DNA of 64,000 nt from Cycas panzhihuaensis (lineage: Eukaryota > Cycadophyta). The position numbers and the translations under genes were made by a program. Numbering within the stretch: the stretch's first letter is position 1; each line of letters begins with the position of its first letter. The notes beneath the pieces were generated by a model that saw nothing but the letters and a program-made list of their open reading frames with translations, was not told the origin of the DNA and made no database searches. Below are positions 22,146 through 33,991 of the stretch, piece by piece. Location: positions 137,647,741 through 137,711,740 of the forward strand of contig CM041465.1 of assembly GCA_023213395.1 (NCBI GenBank). Reading direction: 5' to 3'.

Positions 22146-23170
22146 TTATAAATTTTTTGACAAAGTTGGTAAACAAAGGTTGCTTGGGAAAGCAAAGAGT
22201 GCCCCCAAACGAGGGGAGCATTCCCTCTGGAGGCCCCAGGGGCAGAAAAGAGCTGCGAAAATGGGTGCAGGACGGTAAAACGAGCTAAACGAGTATAAAC
22301 TTAGGCATGCACGGGGGTGGCATGCAAAACGCGACAAAAGGGCCGTGCGAAAAATGCATTGGAAGGGTGCCATAAATGCATCCGCAAGAAGAAGCGAGTC
22401 GAAGGCTATGGGAGCACAATAGGAGACAAGGCTAGAAGGTAAAGGTGATATGGGGATAGAGACGATCCAAAGGGATGTCATGAGGGCGGAAATGGAGACA
22501 GTGCCCATTGGGGTCCCCGCCTATATAAGGAAATTCGACAGAAAATGGATTCATTTTCATGGGCTTTCAAGAGAATCCAGAGCCATTCCCTTACACAGCG
22601 GAGCGCTACCTAACTTTGGAGGCACGCGGAGGGAGATCAGACCATTGGATCAGAGCGAGAGGACAGCAGTTGGGACCGTCGATACGAGATAACGAGTGCT
22701 ACGTCAGATCCAGTGAGTGGATCCCACAAAACCCAGCCCATCTCGTGGTTTCAATTTTATTGCTTTTTGTTATTTTTACGTAGGTTTTTGGGCCCCATAT
22801 GGGCGAGAAAAGGCCTCCCGGAGTTCGAATTGGACCCAGAAAGAGGCAGGATCAGGGCATTAGGCAGCCCTGGTCTCAGTGGACCCTGCAGGGCCCACTC
22901 AGAAGATTTTTTTTTATTTTTTTGGGCACGAAAACCCCCCCGTTTGGGTTGGTGTTGTTCGCACTGCAACAAAAATCGCGGTGCTGCGATCTTTGCCGCG
23001 GGGCCCCGATCACCGCGGGACCCGTTCCAAACTTCATGGTACCGCGAAGTTTGGTGCAGTGCGAAGGCAGAACTGCAGAAAAAGGAAGATAGGGGCCTGG
23101 GAGGCCCCAAATCTCGATCAGGTGGAGCTGATGGGTGGTTGAAGGGACAAAGAGCTAATGTAGGCTAAGA
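22146..23170 (+). other. GC-rich 5' region of the PMD-like unit, with possible promoter
   Basis: Composition changes abruptly at about 22150 from AT-rich to GC-rich. A good TATA box, CCTATATAAGG, is at 22520-22530, followed by a transcribed-looking leader. An intron-like acceptor TGGTGTTTGCAG ends at about 23196, where PMD-unit coding starts. Overlapping open frames on both strands here (for example 22713-23168) have no family resemblance and look like GC-rich chance frames. The TATA box is candidate evidence only. Confidence 0.4.
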
Positions 23171-23196
23171 TATGACTAGTTTCATGGTGTTTGCAG

Positions 23197-24390
23197 GTTA
23201 TGATCGTGGTGGAAACCCACGAGAACATAGGCATGGCCATGTTGAGCTTCATCGAGATGATGAGCAGGGAGGACAAGGGAGTCCTATAGAGATGCAGGTT
23301 GTTGAAGGTGGTGAGGACACCTCAGTACATGTCAGACCAGAGGCTGTTGATAGACATCGTGTCACACTGGGATCAGAGGAGGCACGTTTTCCACCTACCC
23401 CAGGTGGGAGACGTAACAGTGACACTGGGGGATATTAGACGGATACTAGGAGTACCAATTGGGACCGGGAGGTCACTAGGGCGCCTAGCAATGAGGTAGC
23501 ACACAGGGAGGCAGCGACATTCTTTACAAGATCAGACAGATGGGAGAGGCGAGGGATTCCTCTCCAGGCTATGGTCATGTCAGGGATTCCTCAAGTGAGG
23601 AAATTGATTACTTTATGCATTCTATTCTAGGTTTCCCAGAAACAAAACTATAGGGACATCCGAGGAGGGTGGATGGATGTAGTGCGCCGATGTAAGGCTG
23701 GCGAGAGGATGGACTGGTCCACTCTGATAGTGGCAAACCTCGTCGCACAGCTAGACACCATCAGAGCAGCAGGCCAGGGAGGACTGTCATATAGCACATT
23801 ATTACAGTGTTGGTTTTTTTATCACTTTGGGGCAGTGGCACGAGTAGGGGGACCACACCCTATTGCAGAGTGGGCCCCGATGGTCCACAGATGGCAGACT
23901 AGACTGAGAGGGACAGAGGGTCAGGCTCATGTCCGATGCTCAGTAGAGGCCATATTGCTAGACCTCCTCACCATGATGGACTATATAGCAGATCCATACA
24001 GGGCAGTGAGGTGGGACAACGATGATGAGGCAGGAGGAGCAGGGGTGCCCCCAGGAGACGATGAGGGCAGAGATGGAGGTGATGGGGCTGGCCCATCATG
24101 ACCTGTAGGAGAGGTAGGTCTGTTAGCGACATCAGGTAGAGGAGCAGGGCCATCTGGGACTGCCAGCACAGAGGCAGGCCCATCAGGGGCTACAGACGCG
24201 AGCAAGGGGCTAGTGACACTGGCCCGCAGGCTACGGATCGTGAGGATATCCGGAGAGGTGACAGCAGAGCTAGTTGTGGAGAGGAGAGAGGCCATAGCGG
24301 AGGAGGTACCAGAGGAGGAGGTACTAGAAGCTGGCAGAGTGCTAGAGGGGGAGGCAGTCGCTTGAGTCGAGCGCGCGGAGTGAGACATAG
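23197..24390 (+). pseudogene. Plant mobile domain (PMD)-like protein, broken
   Basis: The frame 23299-23499 reads RLLIDIVSHWDQRRHVFHLP then GDVTVTLGDIRRILGVPI, the N-terminal signature of the PMD (aminotransferase-like, MAIN/MAIL type) domain. A shift near 23460 leads into EVAHREAATFFTRSDRWERR, then a stop at about 23630 next to an intron-like TTCTATTCTAG. The next frame (23673-24101) has ANLVAQLDTI, YSTLLQCWFFYHFGAVAR and EAILLDLLTMMDYIADPYRA, matching the rest of the domain, then an acidic Gly-rich tail; the same frame stays open past the stop to about 24350. PMD proteins occur as host nuclear factors and inside transposons. Its plus strand is opposite to the neighbouring Tat-like element. 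Function in this copy is doubtful. Confidence 0.65.
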
Positions 24391-24486
24391 CCTTTTCCTG
24401 TCATCATTTGATTGCCAGATAGATAGTTTGATTTCGGTTTGATATCCATATAGACATAGACTGACATGTGGTATACTGGGTTGCAG
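24382..24486 (+). other. Possible intron in the PMD-like unit
   Basis: Candidate donor GA|GTGAGA at about 24382 and acceptor TGGGTTGCAG|GT ending at about 24486, with a T-rich stretch between that contrasts with the GC-rich flanks. Not proven. Confidence 0.35.
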
Positions 24487-25261
24487 GTATGGTAGACATG
24501 CAGAGGTTAGTGGAGGCGGTAGTCCGAGAGGTATTCCCTCGGGCCTACGCAGAGGGACATCCTCCCATCCAGGCATGGGATGAGCCCAGAGCGGTAGGCA
24601 GTCACATGGCAGCTTTTGCCCCATTGATACGGGCGAGAGATATATGGGTGGCAGAGTCTCAGGAGCACGAGGCACGTGCGAGGTAGCAGCAGGCTGAGAT
24701 GGATACCATCCGAGCTGAGAGGGACGCCCTACAAGCGTGAGTGTAGACATTGGAGGCTCAGGGAGGAGCCAAAGGGGATATGGGGAGCCATATCCAAGTG
24801 ATAGTGGTAGAGGAGAGACTCCGAGGGATGGAGGGGAGGCCCCGCATCATAGAGATGGAGCGGGATCGTGTCCAGGTGCGATACGATCGATTGGTCGAGG
24901 ACATGGCGTCGAGGTCGGCACAGAGCAAGACACAGACCCATACAGTAGTGATGACCCCGAGGAGGCCATGAGACGAAGGGAGCGAGGTAGGGAGCTCACG
25001 GAGACCCAAGAGGAGTCTCGAAGATATGTAGTCCCCAGGAGAGGAATCACTGCGATCAGAGATGATGCCCCGGAGGCGAGGCAACTGAGAGTAGTATGCA
25101 TGTACTTGATTTTTGACAAGGGAAAGCACGGGCCTCCAGGGGGACCATATATAGAGTCATATGATTGTACCCCCCCTGTAAGGACACCGGCTTCTTATAT
25201 GTATGATACGACACATGATTTTGATGTATATATAGACGGGATGATTGGTACCCCATTTTGA
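24487..25261 (+). pseudogene. C-terminal coiled-coil region downstream of the PMD domain
   Basis: A frame from 24487 reads VDMQRLVEAVVREVFPRAYA, then after a stop QQAEMDTIRAERDALQA and EERLRGMEGRPRIIEMERDR, a highly charged heptad-like helix. A shift leads to 24737-25261 (174 residues), which ends cleanly at TGA 25259-25261. The coiled-coil reading is mine; no named family is recognised. It is likely part of the same original protein as the PMD domain or a second captured exon block. Confidence 0.45.
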
Positions 25262-25714
25262 TATGTGATGATACGTATATTTTGTTTTATAGTTGATATG
25301 TATGGTTTGTATTTTATTATGATTATTTGTTCAAGTTACACATATTTCTTTTCATGCAAGGCCGTATACCTAACAGGAGCACACACGACCACTAGTAGAG
25401 GTGATAGGCATATGTGGGGTTAGGAAATAGAGCGACACGGATGTCCACATGGGAGCATAGTGGGATATACAAAGGAAATACTAAGCGAGAGGGGGGGGTA
25501 ACGATACTCCAGAGCATCGTCCTAACTGGGGGATGCCCAAATAGGAGGACAAGGCCCCAAGGAAGAATGGGAACAAGGGTTCCATGGGAGGAACCAGAAG
25601 AAAACAAAAGAGACCATCCCAAACCACCCTTCCACCCGTGGCTGGGAGGAAAGGGAACAAACTTAAGATGGTAGTTTAGGCTCATTTCAGAGCGTGGACG
25701 AGGTGATGGCAAGG
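25262..25714. other. Spacer between the PMD-like unit and the Tat-like element
   Basis: An AT-rich tail (25262-25360) like a 3' untranslated region, then GC-richer DNA with a G-run near 25492-25499. No gene is recognised; open frames on both strands are short. Confidence 0.4.
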
Positions 25715-26443
25715 TCACCAGTAAAACTTCTTAAGGAATTTCCCGTTAACGGCTTTCTCAAATTCAAGACCCTCTAGGGTGGCGATCCTATAGGCGCCAT
25801 TACCGAGGCTCTCGATAATGACAAAGGGGCCAACCCATCTGGGCCTGAATTTGGCCAAGCAGTTGTGAAGATATTCCAGTTTGAGGACATGGTCCCCAGG
25901 AAACAAAGGACGGGAACGAAGATGTTTATCGTAGGTCCTTTGTGAGCGAGCTTTGGATGCTAGGTTAGCCTGGTAGGCAGCTAAGCGTCTCTCACCCAAA
26001 GCTTCGAGGTCCAGGAGGCGAGCCTGGTGGATTGACTCCTCATCGATGAGACCCCGAAGAGAAACTCGCAGGGAGGGAATCTCAACTAGGTGGGGCACAG
26101 AGCCTGCTAAGTACTCAAGCAAGGCTTCATCGTCTTCGAAGTAATCCACCCCATGGATGACCTTACTTCGAATAGATGAAGTGCTAGAGGAAGTAGGAGC
26201 AACGGGACTGTGGTGGTCATTAGGTTGTCCAACTTCCTCGACAGACTCTAAGGGAGAGTCAAGAAGGGGCTCCTCGGAAGGAGCGAAAGGTAGTTCTTCA
26301 AAACCATCACCTGCGGGGGGTGGTGAAGATGAAGAACCAAGGACCTGTGGGTCAAAATATGTAATGATATGTGTCACAAAAGGATGACTAGTCTCACTAA
26401 CGAAAGAGGTTCTAGGTGGGGATCTAGAACGAGATAGGTACAT
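25715..26443 (-). pseudogene. Tat-like gypsy element A: linker and integrase C-terminal domain
   Basis: A 242-residue open frame. Its first half is Ser/Pro-rich linker (SSSSPPPAGDG, PVAPTSSSTSS). Its second half is an integrase C-terminus: EIPSLRVSLRGLIDEESIHQ, ARSQRTYDKHLRSRPLFPGDHV, then FRPRWVGPFVIIESLGNGAY and FLKKFYW, the GPY/F module and end. Only about 200 residues separate it from the protease, so the reverse transcriptase, RNase H and integrase core (over 2 kb) are absent. In a full element this domain helps bind DNA. It ends at the TAA just left of 25718. Confidence 0.8.
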
Positions 26444-27080
26444 CCTACTAGTGTAGAGGAAAGAAATGGGGTGAAGAAACCCTCATCCTCATCATGAGAC
26501 TCATTGTCGCTAAACGAGGCGAGGTACCCATAGCTCCCAATACCAATAGGGGCAAAGCGCATAAGACTATGAGAAGAGGATGCGAGATCTTCTTTGATGT
26601 GAGATTGATCGGGTATGCTGATGGAGCAAGTCGAGACGTGAGCAGAAGGGCCCTGGCTTGCCTGATTAACAGGGTGAGTTTGTTTAACAGGTGGATGCTC
26701 ACGGGAGACAACTCTCATCCGTCCATCATGGACGAACTTAAGGTGCCCCCAACGAGTCGAACACACGGCTCCCATCTGGTCAAGCCATGGTCGACCCAAG
26801 AGGAGATTGTAGTCAACGTCAACATCAAGGACTATAATGTCCGCGAGGACAGTCTTGCCCTCGAGAGTGAGTGGGATCAAAACAGATCCCAATGGGGTCT
26901 TTTTGCTACCGTCGTAGCCTTGGCATCGCCATGGAATAGGTTCCAAGGTAGAAATACCAAGCTCTTGCATAACACGCAAGGGCATAGCATTAACGAAAGA
27001 ACCGTTGTCGATAACAATTCTTCGCAGGGTACAGTCAAGTGTGTCTATGGTGATGGTGAACGGGAAGTTCTATTGGTGTT
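26374..27080 (-). pseudogene. Tat-like element A: aspartic protease
   Basis: The open frame 26374-26985 (203 residues) starts just after the active-site region. It has MPLRVMQELGI, KTVLADIIVLDVDVDYNLLL, GRPWLDQMGAVCS and LKFVHDGRMRVV, the retropepsin pattern of Tat/Athila-type elements, where DNGSS replaces DSGSS at the active site (seen directly in copy B). It is followed by an acidic linker and a shift into the integrase C-terminal frame. It would process the polyprotein. Confidence 0.8.
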
Positions 27081-27494
27081 CCCTTTCACACGTAGGGGCA
27101 AGATCTTTAGGATCAAAAGAAATGACAGGCTCATGGCCTTGGGTAACACCCAAAGTGTGAATGGGCATGTCATTCCATCCTAAAGCTTCCAAAAGGAGAG
27201 TCCACTACTGGGGATAACTCCTCAAAACATCCATCAAGGACATTCCCGCAGCGATAGTATGGAGTTCATCAACGATAAAGAAAGGCTTACCCTTCGTAGG
27301 AGGTTGGGTAAGCGCCCTTCAGAAATCGTAATGACCAGGACGTACGGGAATGGCCTTGGGAAAAAGAGGCACTTCTAGAGGAGAGTTTTCCAGAAGAGGA
27401 TTGGAGTGTGGGGCAGAAGAAGAGGCACCAGCTGCCTCTTTAGCAGTTTGAGACCAAGTAAGGGCATACAAAGGAGTAGCCTCAAGCATTTAGA

Positions 27495-29718
27495 TCACCT
27501 TCTTTCCCTTATTCCAGGACCGAGAAGGTGAAGGAGTGCGTCAGTTAGGGGAACGAGAGGAAGAGGATGAATCTCGAGTGCCCTTCCCTTTATCACGGGT
27601 AGGACGGGAATTCGGGGATCTTCCCCAGTTCCAGTTGTTTTTGGGCTGAGTGTTACGATCACGTTCTCCATGTTTGGGGAACTGATCCTTGTGGACCGGT
27701 TGGTCTGGATTAGGCCTTGAGGCCCGTTTAGGGGATGAGTCATATTGAGGGGCATCCATGAGATGTTGGGCCCTACAACATGAGTCATCATGGAAGCACT
27801 CCCTATGAATGGAACACCACTTCTTCTCAAGCAAAGAATCTATCTTCCTTACTTGAGAGGACTAGGTGTTACCATTCCTAGGGAGGGAAGCTTGAGTAGC
27901 TTGTTGGATTTGTTTGTTAGAAGTTGGTGATAAAGGAGCTTATAGTTTGAGTTCTTTCATCATACGTTCAAATGAATATATAGCAGATGTAAGTGGGTCT
28001 AAAGTCTTCTTAGTTGGAAGAGAAGAAGACCTAGAAGATTGTTGAGGTTTAATATCTTTAGTTGGAGGTGGTGCCTCACGTCGCTGTGAGGGCCTGAGAG
28101 GCTTCTTTAGTCCAGCCTAGATCTTAATAGCCTCAAGTGCTAAGCACTTTGTAATAGTGGAGTCACATGTAGTCACCCCAATTTTAAGGACTTCTACATG
28201 GACTTCAGGGCGAAGTGCGTTAATGAAGAGATCCCTCTTCAACTCCTCGGGCAACGTAGCCTTAGTGGAATGAAGAAGGTCATGGAACCGCCGCACAAAG
28301 TCACGATTCATCTCGTCGTGGCCTTGTTTGAGCAATCAAAGAGATCTCATTCCACTTTCAAATGGGCAAGCAACATCAAAATAATTGATGAACTCGTCCA
28401 CAAGTTGCTGGAACGAAAAAATGGAATGAGCTAGAAGATGATAAAACCACTTAAGGGCATCACCTTGTAAAGATTGAGGGAATAGTTTAATTAAGATGTG
28501 GTCATAGGCCCAGTAATCAATACACGCCATAGAGAAACTACGAACGTGCTCCATTGGGTCTTGTGAGGAAGTTCCGTCAAATTTAGGAACTTCGGGAGGA
28601 TGAGGCGGCAGATTGGTTCTTAATGCCTCAATAGATAGTGATGTTGATCTATAGTCCATGAAGGGACGTGCCCTTGCCTGGACTGTAGGATCGACGAATG
28701 ATGCAGTAGGTAGTGAACAAGGAACGGATGGGGGTGATAAACCTATCCCTCCTTGAGGAAATGCCCCTTGTTGGAAGGGGGCTTGAGGATAAGCACCTTG
28801 AAAGGGAGTTGGGTTCCCTTGCGAAGGCGCAGCAAAAGAGGCTACGCTAGATGGTGGAAAAGGAGGGTGTGGAACCGGGTTTTATCCGTATGGGCCACCC
28901 GTAGGTGGCGCAACCCCATATGGATGTAGCGGGTCCACCCCGTAAGCTGGAATATGATTCCCTTTACCCTGCCCCCAAGGTTGAGAAGTATAACCTAGGG
29001 GTATGTAAAGAGAAGGACCATGGGATTGGTTTTGAAGATACGTGGGAGTGGGTCCCACACGACTAGTGGTAGAAGCGTTAGCAGGCCCCCTAGGCCTACT
29101 AGGAAACACATGTGCCATATTGGCTTGACTCAGAAAAGGTATGCTAACCCCAAGCTGGGAGAAAGACATACCTTGAGAGGGTCCTAAAGAGCTAGGACCA
29201 TGACGAGGAACAGAAGGCGCAACATGTGTCCCCAAAATAATTGTATGGATGGAGTGGGACGAATGTGTAGGCACGAAAGGATTAATCGTTACAGGAGGTG
29301 TAGATGCGGATGAAGAAAATGGGAGAGGAGCAGACGAGGAAAACGCTCCACCACGAAAAGCATCTTCAAACCATCTAGGACATGGTTGAAGACGAGCAGC
29401 TCGAAAGCACTCGTTAAGAGATTCAACCACGTCAGTAGAAGGGGTATCAACATGATCATAAGAAGTAGATGGGACTTCAAATGAAGTAGACCCCTCAGGG
29501 AACTCCTCATAAGAATCACCAACTGGATGGTAAATCTCAAGAGGAGATGGTCCTTCTATCATTTGAGTAGAAGGATGGGTGTCAAGTGGGTGACATTGGT
29601 CACCCGGGTAGTAAATAGGATCGTCACCCTCTTGGGTGGATCCTGGAATAGATGTGGGAAACTCATGAGTTCCCGAGACCAAGGTGTAATAGGCCCAATC
29701 GGAGGGGTATCCTTCCAT
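27495..29718 (-). pseudogene. Tat-like element A: gag
   Basis: The ATG at 29718 opens a 278-residue Pro/Ser/Gly-rich N-terminal region (to 28882) with repeated PYG and PPTGGPYG. The gag core follows in two frames: 28336-28659 (MDYRSTSLSIEALRTNLPPH, ALKWFYHLL) and 28117-28335 (GHDEMNRDFVRRFHDLLHS, LFINALRPEVHVEVLK). Near 27541-27834 is a zinc-knuckle-like KWCSIHRECFHDDSCC in a basic region. Stops and shifts lie near 28870, 28335 and 28110. Copy B matches throughout. Gag builds the particle. Confidence 0.82.
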
Positions 29719-29958
29719 GGTCTAATCAGAATCTGACGATGAAAGAGGACGATACCTGGGATCTTCTAACAATGGAGGCAAACCACATAGGCAATGAGAG
29801 AAGCATCGCATAGAAAGCTTGCCAACACTTTAGAAGAAGGAAAAAGCCACAAGGAGTGCACATTGGGGGCTGCCCAATGGAGGAGATAAAGAGAAAGGAA
29901 CCACTAGAAGGTAGTAATATCAACAGGAAGGGATGAGAACTAGCTCCCTTACTGGTAA

Positions 29959-29977
29959 GTCCCCAGTATGGTCGCCA
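29959..29977 (-). other. Primer binding site of Tat-like element A
   Basis: The complement reads TGGCGACCATACTGGGGAC, one base from the LTR edge. It starts TGG as a tRNA CCA end requires and resembles primer sites of Tat/Ogre-type elements from memory; the tRNA is not identified. Confidence 0.7.
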
Positions 29978-29978
29978 G

Positions 29979-30944
29979 TGGATGCGCGTCTATGGGATAA
30001 TCACCTAACTGAGTGGAAATAGCGAGGATGATCGATAACGGTATCGAGGGTGCAGATAGAAACCTACAAGCGAAGCGAGTACCATGCAGGTGCACCGGTC
30101 TTGTTTGAGCACGAGTTCGGGACCTGCGGATGATACCCAACTACCTGAGAGTGGTTCCCCACCTCAAAGAGAAAGGGGGAAAGTGAGAGAAGTAGCCTGG
30201 ATAGACTTAGGAAGAAAGTCCTCCCACCCTTGGATGGTCAGAAGGGGAGGAAGAGAATCCCCAAGGGTTTCCCTATGATGGAGGGAAACAAGTGGGAGTA
30301 AGGTAAGCGATAGCCTATGGTGCGGCTAGGATCTTCTTGGTTATTTGATTGACCAAATAAAGCCGAGAAGAGGAGAAGGGAGCGGGAGTGGACAACAATC
30401 CCAAAATCTCCCTTAATGATTCAACCAAGAAGGCGAGAGTGATGTGACATATGCAAGCAAACAAAACCAAACAAAGAAAACAAGCCAAAAGGGGCGAGGA
30501 TTGGATTTACAAGCTCAAGAAAAGATGAAGGAAAAATCTCCTAAAGTCTTTTCTCAGAGTGAATGTGGTGCGTAATGTGTAAATATATAAATGCGAGTAA
30601 AAGATATTAATTTCCTTTTCCCTTTTATGTTTGACCTATTTAACTAATGCATAGACCACAACTAAAAGTACGAAAAGGAAAGTGAGGACAAGAGGAAGAA
30701 GTACGTACCCAGGAGAGTAGCGGCCGATAGGAGACCTCGCTCATGCGCCACGCACATCCTCGCCAAGCCCACAGATAATGGAGGGGCTTCCTTACCTTCC
30801 CCTTGCGAAAGGAAACAAAAATGAAAGCAAAGAGCAAAACACAAGAGACCTTACCCGGATCTAAGTGCTTGACACCTTTGCGAGAGCACCGCGGCAACCT
30901 GCACATGCACAAACCTATCCCTTCCAAGAAGGGGCTGCAAGAGA
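29979..30944 (-). repeat. 5' LTR of Tat-like element A (probably truncated)
   Basis: It adjoins the primer site, with TGGATGCGCG at the plus-strand left edge (LTR 3' end in element orientation). It aligns over long stretches with 62529-63350, for example CCTCCCACCCTTGGATGG against CTTCCTACCCTTCGGATGG. Here CpG is often replaced by TpG or CpA. The other end is lost at about 30944, where copia-type coding starts. Confidence 0.65.
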
Positions 30945-31240
30945 CAATCTATATAAGCTTTATGTGAGTACGATATACACTGGTAATTGTAATTTGGCTA
31001 TTATAGAAAGTAGTAATAATGTAGGTAGGACCCAAGTATCACTTATTGGGCATCAAAGATTAGGCCATATTAGAGAGAAAAGCCCCTATAATTTAGCCAT
31101 ATTAGAGAGAAAAGCCACTTTAATTTATTCTTCAAAGGTATGGTTGAAGACATCCCTGAAATTTATGGCTTATTATATAACCACTAGTGGTTGGCAGAAC
31201 TCTTGAGAATGTACTCTTTGTTAGTAAGAAGCAGATGTTA
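30945..31240 (+). pseudogene. Ty1/copia fragment: gag-pre-integrase region
   Basis: The plus-strand frame 30865-31206 reads DNLYKLYVSTI then GHQRLGHIREKSP, the copia gag-pre-integrase pattern, and a shifted frame nearby gives GMVEDIPEIYG. It includes a 32-bp tandem duplication (units at 31064 and 31096) of the GCCATATTAGAGAG stretch. Nothing of the rest of the element is recognised. Confidence 0.7.
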
Positions 31241-32785
31241 ATGCTCATAATTAAAATGTGTATGTAGGTCACTTGGGGCTACTAATGGAAATAAAGGCCT
31301 AATGCCTCTTCGATGAGATCCATTTTCTAAATGGCTAATTTGCCTATTTAAGGCCCTATGGATATGAAAGAAGATTAGTTTGTGAATGTGAAATTACTAT
31401 TGCCCTTTAGTATGATCTTTTAATATTTATTTTAGTGTTTATTTATACTCTTTTTCTATGTTCTATTTTCTATTTATATATAAAGACAGACTAAAAGAAC
31501 TATATTAAGTAGTATCATAGCTCAGTTATATAATAAATGGGAACTATAGAATAGGTAAAAATCAAGGAAATTTTTTCCCTCCAATATGATTAAGTACTTT
31601 CTTTACACAAGTAGAGATTGAGAAAAGATCACCACTCAGTAAAATCTGCGGCATTCAAGACTCATAAAGAAAAGGAAATTTTATTTCCCCTTAGTAATGC
31701 TCAACACCTTTTCTTTGAATTTGATTTAATTCAGTTCAATTTTATTTCAATTACAATACCTGTATTGTTAGTCCAAGGGTAGATAACTCCACTTAGCAGC
31801 TATCCTTTTCCCTTTTGATCCTCATTCCTAGGTAGATAACTTTGTGTAGCAACTACTTAAAGTAGTTAGATAGAGACCCTATACTAGCGGTCTATAAAAA
31901 TGATAATGATCTTTCATTCTAGCTAAGCATAATGTGAGTTTTCTGCCCTTTACATGAAGGACTAGAGATAACACTCCTGAACTAAGCCCTATAGACAAAA
32001 CTTAGCTATAGAATTGAGCCTCCATGTACCTTTGGGCATAGAGGAGGATCCCTTTAGGTCTTGAATCCTTCTTAATATAGACAACTTATTGGTCACTAAA
32101 GTCTTGTAGTGTATTAGTTGGCGATTAGTGCCATGAAGCTACCTGTTCTTACATTCTACATAAAAAGTTTATTAATATGCTTATAAGACCAAGTACACCT
32201 TTTTTAGTGGTTGGTAGGATACCTTATTACTACTCACATCATGCTTACAATATTCTACTTCTTACTTATGATCTAAATACACAGGATAATAGACCTTTAA
32301 TTGATAACTTCACATGCTAAACATAACCATGTAAGTAATAATCTATCAATAACAATTCTAGCTCATAAAGAAAAAATAACTACCAATAGTTAGATTTATT
32401 AAAAGAAAGTAATTTCCTACTCTACTGAGAATTCTAATTTTTAAAATACTTCCTAGATTTGAAAATAACTAACACAGTTAGATTTAGGTTTTTATTTTTA
32501 AAAAAAATCTATAATATGAAAATACCTAGGGTATTATGTCATGCTGATCATTTTTCATTAGGGTAGTTTTAACTTAAAATTTTAGGGTATAATGATATAT
32601 AGGCATCTATGGGACCCATTGCCCAAAAATTTCACTTAAGACCCACCTATCCTACTTTAACGAGCTTCTCATGCTTGTTTTGGTATACTAGGTAAATCTA
32701 TTATACTTTTAGGGTCAATAGGCTATAAACACCTTACAACTGCACCCCCCACTTATCATTCCCTCACTTAACTCCTAACCTCTTT
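31241..32785. other. AT-rich non-coding insert between Tat-like copies
   Basis: No coding is recognised. Blocks rich in TAGTTAG/TAGATAAC suggest decayed LTR or leader DNA, perhaps of the copia fragment to its left. Element B is cut off at its right edge, near 32786. Confidence 0.4.
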
Positions 32786-33710
32786 AGTAGTCCACTCCAT
32801 GGATGACCACGCTTCGAGAAGACGAGGGGAGAGGAGTAGAAGGAGCAGTGGGACCATAGCGGTCGACCCACCATTAGATATACCCAAGGGATTTTTTAGA
32901 AGAGTCAGAAGGGGTCTTCTTGTGAGAAACAATAAGAAGCTCCCTCACTTCATCGCCTACAGAGGGCAACAAAGTGGAAGATAGAGTGATATGGGGGATT
33001 GCATGATTGGTAGGAGTGATGATATGTGATCCAAGAGGAAAGTTGGTCTCCCTAATAGGAGAAAGTTCAAGTCTGGACCTAGAACGAATAGAGTGCCTCC
33101 TACTTGCATTTAGGAGGGATATGGGATGAGGAAGGTCCTCATCCTCGCCATTGGACTCGTCGTCACTAAGCACAGCGAGATACCCATAGCTCCCTACGCC
33201 AATAGAGATGAAGTAGATGAGATTTAAGGAAGAAGATGAGGGACCTTCTCCCCAGCTAGATGAGCCAGGAATATTGATAGAGCAAGCGGAACTGTGGGCA
33301 AATAGATCCTTATCGCCCTTTGCCTTATCCCGAGCTGTTTGATGAGGTTGGCGGGTTTGTTTGGTGGGAGGAGGCTCTCGAGAGATAACCTTCATTTGCC
33401 CTTCATGGATGAATTTAAGTTGCCCCCAACGAGACGAGCACACAACTCCCATTTGGTTGAGCCATGGGTGTCCCAACAAAAGGTTGTAGTTGATGTCGAC
33501 GTCGAGAACGACAATGTCAGTTAGGACTATTTTATCCTTGAGGGTGAGTGGAATGGACACTGATCCTAAGGGTGTCGTTTTGCTACCCTTGTAACCTTGA
33601 CACTTTGCCATGGGCGGCTCTAGAGCTAATATGCCAAGCTCTTGCATGACATGTAAGGGCATAACATTGATGGAAGAACCATTGTCCACAACGGTTCTTC
33701 GAAGAGTGTA
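32786..33710 (-). pseudogene. Tat-like element B: aspartic protease and linker
   Basis: A 271-residue open frame (32874-33689) begins MDNGSSINVMPLHVMQEL, the protease active site with DNG, and continues KIVLTDIVVLDVDINYNLLL, GHPWLNQMGVVCS and LKFIHEGQMKVI. The Ser-rich linker follows; a broken frame continues to HGVDY, matching element A, and then similarity ends at about 32786. The integrase C-terminus of element A is missing here. Confidence 0.82.
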
Positions 33711-33991
33711 GTCGGGAGTATCAATAGTTATGGTGAAGGGATAGTGCCATTGGCATTCCCTTTCATCGGTTGGAGGAAGATCCTTGGGGTCGAAGGGGAT
33801 GGCTGTTTAAGTGGCTTAGGTAGTGCCTAAAGCGTGAATGGACGCATCACCCAATCCCAAGGCTTTTAAGAGAACTTACCTTGTTAGGACGGCTCCTCAA
33901 GGCGTCCATTATGGACATCCATGACCATAGTGTGAAGCTCGTCGACAACAAAGAAGCACTTCCCCTTCACGGTAGGTTGGGGAAGGGCCCT

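Noticed and set aside
22713-23168. Overlapping frames of 97-151 residues on both strands
   Set aside because: Four overlapping frames in GC-rich DNA with no motif; more likely chance openness of leader or intron sequence.
23981-24750. Long Ser/Pro-rich frames on the minus strand
   Set aside because: They are mirror frames of GC-rich, Gly/Glu-rich coding on the plus strand in the PMD-like unit.
26494-27183. A 229-residue open frame on the plus strand
   Set aside because: It is antisense to the Tat-like protease, whose motifs are clear on the minus strand; no independent family resemblance.
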